Positions 56,948-64,000 of a DNA stretch of 64,000 bases are shown here, piece by piece (the stretch's first letter is position 1; every line of letters begins with the position of its first letter). Origin of the DNA: Kwoniella dejecticola CBS 10117 (Eukaryota; Basidiomycota; Tremellomycetes; Tremellales; Cryptococcaceae). The notes under the pieces were generated by a model. That model was not told the origin of the DNA. It saw only the letters and a program-made list of their open reading frames with translations, and did no database searches. Where the stretch lies: contig NC_089309.1 of assembly GCF_000512565.2 (NCBI RefSeq), forward strand, positions 310,001-374,000, given 5' to 3'. The translations under genes were made by a program, and so were the position numbers.

Positions 56948-58029
56948 TCACTGGAAAACCCTGGCCAGCCACCATGAAGCAAGAGCGAGCAGTGCGAGCT
57001 GACCTTCGATCCCAGCAACAAGTCTGATAGCTGAGCTTGACGGTCCAGTGGCAGCGCTGAGAAGGATTCTGTCAGTTGCACTCGACCTACATGTACAGCT
57101 TCTTGTACATCGAAACTCACGCGCTGGCCTGTGTCTCATTCCCAGAGCTTGACATGCTAGTAGATACGGATTCTGTGACAGAACTACCAAGCAAAATCGT
57201 TGTGGTGGGACTAACGCTTGGGGCGGTAGTGACGCTGAAAGCAGCGATACTTGAAGTGTTTACTTGCGGTAAAGTAGCTGTTGCGTTGACAGCACCAGTG
57301 GATTTTGTGGGAAAAGCTGAGCCTGTCGAGGTGGCGTTGACACCGGAAGGATCGGAGGGAGTGATGCTGATTTCGGGCAATTCATTGCACGAGATACTGT
57401 CGAAAGCAAGTGCGTCAGAATTTAGTTCGGTCTGTCCAGACTCTGCTATTGGTAGTGTCTCTAAACTCACGCTGATCCAGTAAAGGAAGCGAAATCGACA
57501 TCTAGCCAGATAGGGTTCTTGGTGAAATTGAACTTGTTGGTGTTCCAGATAGTCAATTGATGTTTCCCCCATTCTAGACCGCCTGAGGAGTACAAAACCG
57601 CCTGAATTTGCTCTTTCTTCGAAAATCCATCCGCGAATACCGGTTCCTGATTATCGATCGAAACAGCGTAAAGACCGTGGCTACAGCATGGTCTCGTCAG
57701 CTGAGATCCGTGGTGCAAGGATTACTTGGTTGGCTTTGGGAAGAATGGAGACTCACTTGTCCCGCTTAGCACCGTAGATGCTTATATCCTGACCTTCCCA
57801 GCAGATTCTGCTCCAAGCGAGATGCACCGTAGTAGTATGGAAAGTCGCCTCATGATACTGGGGAGTCCAAGGGTCCTCTTTTGGACGATCGCTTCGCGCT
57901 TAGCGCATACATGGGATCAAAGATACGTACGTTGGACAACTCACTAGTATGATCCACTCCCCAAGTGTCCCCTCCAAATTGGAACAAGTCGGAGGCATCA
58001 TCAAGATTGCTTTGCTGGCTATCGGACAT
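56948..58029 (-). CDS. Surface-type protein with carbohydrate-binding-like fold, tandem paralog A
   Basis: Multi-exon minus-strand gene from ATG 58029. The N-terminus (MSDSQQSNLDDASDLFQFGG) shows no signal peptide. Spliced landmarks are DTWGVDHTS, YHEATFHTTTVHLAWSRICW, and ISIYGAKRDKHGLYAVSIDN. Then come EWGKHQLTIWNT and WLDVDFASFTG, followed by a Thr/Ser/Asn-rich stalk with many NxT/S sites. The last exon ends with a hydrophobic tail (LALLALASWWLARVFQ). The central region resembles a jelly-roll module common in basidiomycete proteins, in which a strand like 'HG.YsVsvDn' precedes 'L..G.H.l.l.N' and 'D.DY'. The tail could be a GPI or tail-anchor signal. The neighbouring gene at 58532 has the same architecture and exon pattern. 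Confidence 0.62.
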
Positions 58030-58531
58030 GGCGACGACAAAAAGAGCGTGATGAAGTTGGGATTATATCGAGTGTAAATAATGGTCTAAACTGGGTAGTT
58101 ACTAGTTGTTGTCACAAGTCCACTGCTCGCAGAGGTATATAAATCCATGCATGCATGCACGAGACACTGCGTAGAGTCGGTCGACCATCTCATCCACCAT
58201 CGTGCCTTTCCGGTCTCGATCATCAAAACGCCAAAAGCAGATCAAAGCGCCACTCACGGGCCTCTTGACGCGTAACGTTCAAGTCGATTGGATTGGTAGA
58301 TCACAAAGTACACATGTCCATAGCGTCGTCTTGTTGTTTCAGATACCCGTTCGTGTGTTATACAACCAAGAACGCAATTTGCACGGGGTACTATGAAGCA
58401 GAACGCTCGCACACATATCCATCAATAGCAGAAGATGAAAAAACCTGTTATTTATTATTGAAGTTTTATGTAGATTTGCTCACAGAGCATGAATTTCCAG
58501 AATACCAAATGAGAAAACGTGTGTGCAGGGT
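58030..58531. other. Intergenic region with ATGC repeat
   Basis: About 500 bp between the tandem paralogs. Three ATGC units lie at 58147-58158, about 120 bases upstream of paralog A. Short frames here are unsupported. Confidence 0.45.
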
Positions 58532-59710
58532 TTAGCAAAGCCACCTGGCTAAAAAGGCACCGATCAACCCGTACAGAGCGATGTGTGTCTCTGTGCCTGC
58601 GTGGAAGGGGTCTGCGATACTTGATGAATTCGTCGCGCTAGCGGATGATCCCCTGCAAGTTATAGCATTTGTCAGCCCTTCTGTGGATGTGAGTGTTTTC
58701 GAGGCGATCGAACTTACCCGAACGTGGACGTGGAATTATCGATGGTAGCGGAACTCATCATGATAGTCGTAGTTGGGCTTATATGACTCAACGAAGATGA
58801 ATTCGTAAAGTGAGGTACACTTCCATTCGATGCCGAGGGTGCGTGAGTAAGACTGGCCGTAGCGTTGCCAGGCATGGCTGAGGTAGAGTTGGAAGTTGTA
58901 TTTCCAGAATGTACAGTCGAGTTACCGGACAATGTGCTATTATCGGATGTCGTAGCATTCGCGTTTGAGCTCGACATATGGGTGATAGCCGATGCGGGGA
59001 TGACTGTTTCTGTAGGTTTGACAGTTATCTCAGGAAGATCTTTGCAGTCAATTCTACGCATTGCAGGGCAATCAAATGTCAACGAGCTAATCTTGATCTC
59101 CGGGGTTTTGGCTTCTTCGGGTCAAAGCAGGAAGCGGCTGAGAAACTCACGGCCACCCATCGATCTCAGCATAGTCAATATCGAACCAGACATTATCCTT
59201 TTTCGTCATATTCGTCTTTGGCATATTCGTCAGGACGATCTGGTGGTTTCCCCATTCCAGCTGTTCAGTCTCGTATAACGATGCTGGGATTTGTGCCTTC
59301 TCGCTGTACCCGCTGAGCCATACCGGGTCGCCATTGTCTACGGATACAGTGTAGAGTGCGTGGCTATAAGACATTCGTCAAAGTTCAGCTGACAGTCTCC
59401 TAGAAGCAAGCGTTTAATTGTGCGCTGCTCACTTCTTTCTCTTGCCGCCCAAAATCTGGGCTTTGGTTCCCGTCCAACACAGTCTAGCATACGCTCCATG
59501 CACAGTGGTACTTTCGAACGTGCCCTGATAATACTGACTAACTAGCGGATCATCTGTCATACGACCAAAATCATCAGCAGCAGCTTGCTTATGCAGTGGA
59601 CAGGCTTTGTCCCACTCACCGGTGTGGTTTGTACCCCACGTATCTCCCATATACTGCCAATTCACATCGCAATCGTCTAAAGTCGTATGTGGAGGGTCGT
59701 CATTGGACAT
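58532..59710 (-). CDS. Surface-type protein with carbohydrate-binding-like fold, tandem paralog B
   Basis: Paralog of the gene ending at 56948. From ATG 59710, MSNDDPPHTTLDDCDVNWQY is again without a signal peptide. DTWGTNHTGEW parallels DTWGVDHTS of paralog A. Next are STTVHGAYARLCWTGTKAQI and HALYTVSVDNGDPVWLSGYS, followed by EWGNHQIVLTN and VWFDIDYAEIDGW. After CKDLPEI (CNELPEI in A) comes an Asn/Thr/Ser stalk dense in NxT/S sites. The last exon encodes ETHIALYGLIGAFLARWLC, a hydrophobic tail. The pairwise matches include exon boundaries, so the two arose by tandem duplication. Function is unknown; carbohydrate binding at the cell surface is a structural guess. Confidence 0.65.
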
Positions 59711-60251
59711 TCCGATGGTCTTGTTATGCGCTATTCGGGGTGAGAATGGGTTATTGGCAAGATAGATGGATGAGATGCGGAAGGCGAAACATCATCCATT
59801 CAAGAGGATTACATATACAGCAGAATGGCTCAAGCTGTCAGTCGATCGAGTTCAGGTTTCTTCCAATTGCGATGTTCTGCGCCAGGGATCAAACACAATC
59901 AGTAGATAATTAGCTGTCAACCCTTTGCTCAAACATCCTTTCTCGAATGGATTATGGTCCTTTATGAAGATCCAGACTTGTGCGACGCCATTTGCTATTC
60001 CTTTGGTCATCGATAGGAGGGCATGCTGAAAGAGTGGAGAGTTTGCGCAGGAGCAGATCGCTTGATGCTCTGCAAAGGAACAAAGGGATTTTCCAGCTTT
60101 GAAAATTCGAGAGAGGTTGTTTGTGTGTCCACTTGATCTGAAACTGATTCCCACGCTTTGCATCGCCAAGTCAGTACAGCTGCTCACTCTAATGAAGACC
60201 CGATTTGTCCAGTAATGCATGCATGCATGCAGCCAGCCATCTATTCTATCC
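59711..60251. other. Intergenic region with ATGC repeat
   Basis: About 540 bp between CHS5 and paralog B. Four ATGC units lie at 60215-60230. No gene is supported. Confidence 0.45.
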
Positions 60252-62811
60252 CTAGTTCAGATCAATTTCATCCATTCCTTCCCCTTCATCTTCATCCACG
60301 GGAGGGACAGGCGAGTTCGCTCCGGTTCCTGGATTGGAGGACACAGGCGTGACACCCGATGCAGATGCCTTCTTCTTCTTGTTTTTCTTTTTCTTGTTCT
60401 TACTGGACACAGCACCGCCTTCGGTTTGGGGTCCAGATGCGGCAGGGGTATTGCCGTTCTCTGCGTGACTGGCATTTACCTGTTCTAGAGGTTTACTACC
60501 CAAAGCGGAAGCTTCCACGGCCACAGCCTTTTCTGGGACAGCTTTGTCTTCCACCCTTTCGATCTGAGGCTCCTCGGAAGCCTTGATGACAGGACTTTCG
60601 ACCTTCTCTAGATTGACATCAGGTGCGGGGACCGGCTCACTGACCGGTTCAGGGGTCTTAGCAATAGCAGTTTCAAAGTTGGCAATCGCTTCATCGATCG
60701 TTGTGGCTCTGGTGGCTTCTGCATGACTCTCTGGAGAAATTGATTTATCGATGATAGGTGGTGGTCCAGATGCTGATTTTCCTGGTAACTCAGTTGGCTC
60801 TTCGACCATCGCTGGAGCATGATCAGACGCTTTGTCCGATTGCTTCTCCTGCGCAGGATCGGGTGACGTCGGAAGCGCTTCTTGCTGCGAGGAGGTAGGC
60901 TGGGCGGGAGATGGCAAGGATGCAGAATCTGTAGATTTCGGTTCTGGTATGGCGTCGACCACTGGCCCGGCGGAGACCGGATCCACGGTAGCTGACAAGG
61001 GTGCCGGAGAGGCTTCAGCTTCGATGATTGCCGGTTGCGACGGGATTGTGGTATCCTTCGTAGGTAGCTCTTGTATCGAAGGGACAGCAGGAGCTGTAGC
61101 TCTTCTCGATGGAGAGGATGAGCGACGGTAGTTCCCTTCTGTAGGTGATTGAGCTGGAGAATTGGATGCACTGCTAGAAAGCGGGAATTTGAAACCCCTG
61201 TTGAACGTGCGGCAAAAGCATTATGTCAGTCTGAGTCGCTCCGTACTCGCGATCGTGTCAACAGCGGACGTACCGGTCAAGCTTCCCATCAGCCTCAGGT
61301 TTTGGACTCCTCGGTCTACCTCCAACGTCTACATCAAGACTCATCTCTCTACTCCTTCTACCCTCCATCGAGCCATTTCTAGATACACTGGGTCTGTTGG
61401 ATGAGGCATGCATGCTCATCCGAGCTATAGTCTCTGGGCTAGGAGACCTACGTATCTCCTCTGGATTCTCGTGATGGGGACTGGTAGGAGATGACGAAGT
61501 AAAGGGAAGTGACGATCGCTTTTGTGGGGATGGTCGTCGGAAAGGAGCGGGGTCTGAGGTTGTTGTCTGAGCTTGCGGTAATGAAGGCAGCAGATAATTT
61601 GAAATCGGCACCTGTCTGTATTGGGTGTCGTTGACTGTCAGCTTACGCCTCAAATCCATATGAAAGCAGACTCACTTCCGCTCGGCAGCTACTGCCAATA
61701 GCCACCCAGGTCCAACTACAGGTAAATTCATTCGGGCAGCTTCTTGATATTCAGGATCTATCTGGCCACCTCTACCGGAATCATCCCCTCCCACTATCGG
61801 GGTGGTGCAGACGAAATGAGTTGTATCAAGTGCGACAGTGGGTGATTCGCGCGCACCGATCTGGCGAAGTCCCTCCCGAAGCTGATCAAGGAGTTGGGGT
61901 GGGTGTATCGGTCCAAAGTGGATGAGGAGACCAGTCAAGTTGCTAATCATGCATTGTCAGCGGTGAGCCTGGTTTGAAACGCATCGTTCCCAGACCAGTG
62001 GACTCACTCCATGGTATGCGTGCGTACTCTGATGAGATTCGAGGGATATGTTCCAGCTGTTGTTTTCCTTATTGTGCGATTCAAACATCAGTCGCGAAAT
62101 TCTGCCCTGGATCACCTACATGTCAGAGCCGACTCACAAGACCAGCTGGAAAGTGTATTCTTCGCCAGACTGGAGTCCTCCAGTCTTCCATTCCCTCTTC
62201 TCCTTCTTGCCTTGACCGAAGTCACCCCCTACTCGACCCCATCTTTGACCATTTCGATACATCTCCACCCCTCTCCAATTCGCGGACCCGATCTCAAGCT
62301 TCTCCCATTCCACACAGACTGATGTCTGGGTAACATTCCTCAGTTTCAAAACAGGTTTCGATGGAGCCGTAGAGAATGCCGAGAGTATATCGGACTGAAG
62401 GTTGTGGAAAGATTGCTGAGCTGCTAATTCGGCTCCCACATCTCTTGACACTGTGATCGTCAATATAGAGCCCGGGCCGAGCGGTGGTGCTCCGGGAGAC
62501 GGGGTTGGAAGTAACAAGGAAGGGAACTCCAGCAGATGGGCGTTCGGTCCCAGTAATATAGCCTATACGTATGTCAGCTGTGCCTATCCCATGATGCGAT
62601 GATAGGTGAACTGACCATCCCAGCATCTAGCTTTCCCAAGGTGAATGTGACTGCGCATTTGGGTATCATCAGCTTCATAGTTGCCAGACAGAGTACATTG
62701 TGCAGAGCTAGGCTTACACTTCTCCATCTTGCTTTTCGATGCATGCTTCGGAGGTCCACGCTGCAAGGGATGTTGGCTTGAAGGTCCAGCAGGCGAAGAC
62801 GGGCTCGACAT
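60252..62811 (-). CDS. CHS5: Exomer core subunit CHS5 (FN3 + BRCT)
   Basis: Chs5 is the scaffold of exomer, the Arf1-dependent coat at the trans-Golgi that exports chitin synthase and other cargo to the cell surface. From ATG 62811, exon 1 (to 62718) and exon 2 (62650-62616) join into KMEKFTFTLGKLDAGM. The next exon continues AILLGPNAHLLEFPSLL, the conserved N-terminal dimerisation segment. A fibronectin type III domain follows (KPVLKLRNVTQTSVCVEWEK, NWRGVEMYRNGQRWG, EEYTFQLVL). Then comes a BRCT domain: TGLLIHFGPIHPPQLLDQLR, DTTHFVCTTP, MNLPVVGPGWLLAV. FN3-BRCT in this order is diagnostic of Chs5. The rest is a long disordered Ser/Pro/Glu-rich tail ending in a poly-Lys patch and EGEGMDEIDLN. 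It is typical of basidiomycete homologs and lies in an ordinary position between unrelated genes. Confidence 0.9.
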
Positions 62812-63361
62812 GATTGTCCGCTCCTCAAGACTTCGTCAAAACAAATGGCGGCGAGACTGTGATATCCGCGGCGACGTAGAGTCGAGAGGCCGGATCGACG
62901 GCGGAGCTGGGTCACACTAAGACGGAAAGACAGACGGAACGCCGGAGAGATTGCTACAAAACGACGAATGATCACGCACAGACGATAAATGAACAAATGA
63001 CAACAACGTCAACGATGAGAGACGCGACTCAATCCACGTGTCAACCGCCGGCGAGCATGTGGCGTCTACTCAGTCTCGAAGTTGCAGAGACTCTCTCCTT
63101 TTACCCTTCGCTAATTGTCGCAGACTTGATACAAGATCGCTCACTAGGCATGAAAAGACGTACAGAGAGAAAAATCGTGTGACCACTGTATGTAGTCCAG
63201 CTGCGTGCATGGTCGACCAGGGGATGGACGATCTATCTTACTCGCACTCGAAGGGTCGGTCATGCGAAATGACTTTTGCATACTTTACATCTGTCCTTCA
63301 CATCCGTTAGTAAGCAAAAAAAATCGACGCAAGGTAAGAGCCCGCGAGTCAAGATCCTAAG
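62812..63361. other. Divergent promoter region of CHS5 and the 63362 gene
   Basis: About 550 bp between divergent genes. Short frames (62997-63310) are unsupported. Confidence 0.45.
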
Positions 63362-64000
63362 ATGGCAAGCGAAGATACGTTGAAAATCATAGGTAAGCGC
63401 AATCTTCGCATGGCTGCGAGCATTCGAAGTGTAGAGGGTGTCGAGCTGACTTTGCATGATCAGTAATCGTAATATGTCCGATCCTGTTTTTCACCCTTCT
63501 GTTTGGGGCCATCTATCTGTATCGTCGGTATCGATGCTCTTTCCGAAGAGGAAATTTCCGTAATCAGCAACCTATTTTACCTATTGAAGATCTGGCTCAA
63601 GATGGTCAGATTTGGGATCCCTCGAGGCGAAACGCCAGATTCCAGCATAATCACTCGTCGAGAGGTGCGAATCCAGACAAACAGACTTGCAACAACAATA
63701 ACCCAGAGGACTACTCCTCGAAACACAAGATTGCCCTCGATGCAGAAAGAAGGGCTTCAAGTTTGGTACAACCTCACTTCCAAGATAAGGTATTCGCAAT
63801 AAGGCGAATATCCAGTAATCCTCTACTACCTGATTCATATACCCGTGTCAATTCTTTCTGCTCAACTTTAGATAATGCTAATCCTTCTTCTGAGCTTTTA
63901 CCTGTCGGGGCAGGAAGGAAACCCTCTTTTACCAGCTTAGAACCTAATGTACAGAATCATCTGTCGGTTAGGAGAGTCAGTGCAGGTGGTCAGGAAGATC
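63362..64000 (+). CDS. Single-pass membrane protein, 3' end outside window
   Basis: Exon 1 (63362-63392) encodes MASEDTLKII and is joined over a 71-nt intron (GTAAGC...TCAG) to exon 2, which starts at 63464 and stays open to the window end. The result is a short N-terminus, one hydrophobic helix (VIICPILFFTLLFGAIYLYR) and a basic juxtamembrane stretch (RRYRCSFRRG). A disordered Asn/Ser-rich tail then runs off the edge. The positive residues after the helix suggest a cytosolic C-terminus. At least 189 residues are present. Not recognised; no catalytic domain is visible in the part seen. Confidence 0.55.

Noticed and set aside
1..64000. CRISPR array, rRNA genes, bacterial-type operons or ribosome-binding sites
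   Set aside because: None seen; gene structure is plainly eukaryotic with spliceosomal introns.

Overview
The window looks like a chromosomal segment of a basidiomycete yeast, most likely a tremellomycete of the Cryptococcus/Kwoniella type. The reasons are the intron-dense genes (mostly 35-110 nt introns with GTGAGT or GTAAGT donors), tight spacing on both strands, Ser/Ala-rich secreted proteins, and a typical fungal gene set (NAR1, CHS5, RNase H2 subunit B, MRP-L20, a Zn2Cys6 regulator). The organism assignment is inference. All multi-exon models were spliced by eye.

Layout. 1-3.2 kb: the 3' part of a decayed pogo/Tigger-type DDE transposon, convergent with an unrecognised gene. 3.2-16 kb: mitochondrial ribosomal protein MRP-L20, a 963-residue Ser-rich secreted protein, three ~200-bp repeats with tRNA-like pol III signals, a RING/TRAF-type zinc-finger protein, RNase H2 subunit B with a C-terminal PCNA-binding motif, and a GFA/CENP-V zinc protein. 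16-25 kb: NAR1 (cytosolic Fe-S assembly), small secreted or unknown proteins, and a 2.8-kb stretch with no supported gene. 25-34 kb: two adjacent TB2/DP1/HVA22-like membrane proteins and two low-complexity proteins. 34-37 kb: a Cys-rich surface protein and an unknown protein.

37-57 kb contains several genes that may act together in sugar-acid use: a DapA-family aldolase, a Zn2Cys6 regulator, a D-galactonate-dehydratase-like enolase-superfamily enzyme, a Dal5-type anion transporter and a secreted GH105/GH88-like hydrolase. Set among them is the most unusual gene of the window (about 45.9-48.5 kb). It has one RNase III domain that keeps its four metal ligands, followed by two degenerate RNase III-like repeats, with no visible dsRNA-binding domain.

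57-64 kb: a tandem pair of Thr/Ser/Asn-rich surface-type paralogs, the exomer subunit CHS5 (FN3 + BRCT), and the start of a single-pass membrane protein cut by the window edge. No rRNA, convincing tRNA or CRISPR array was seen.
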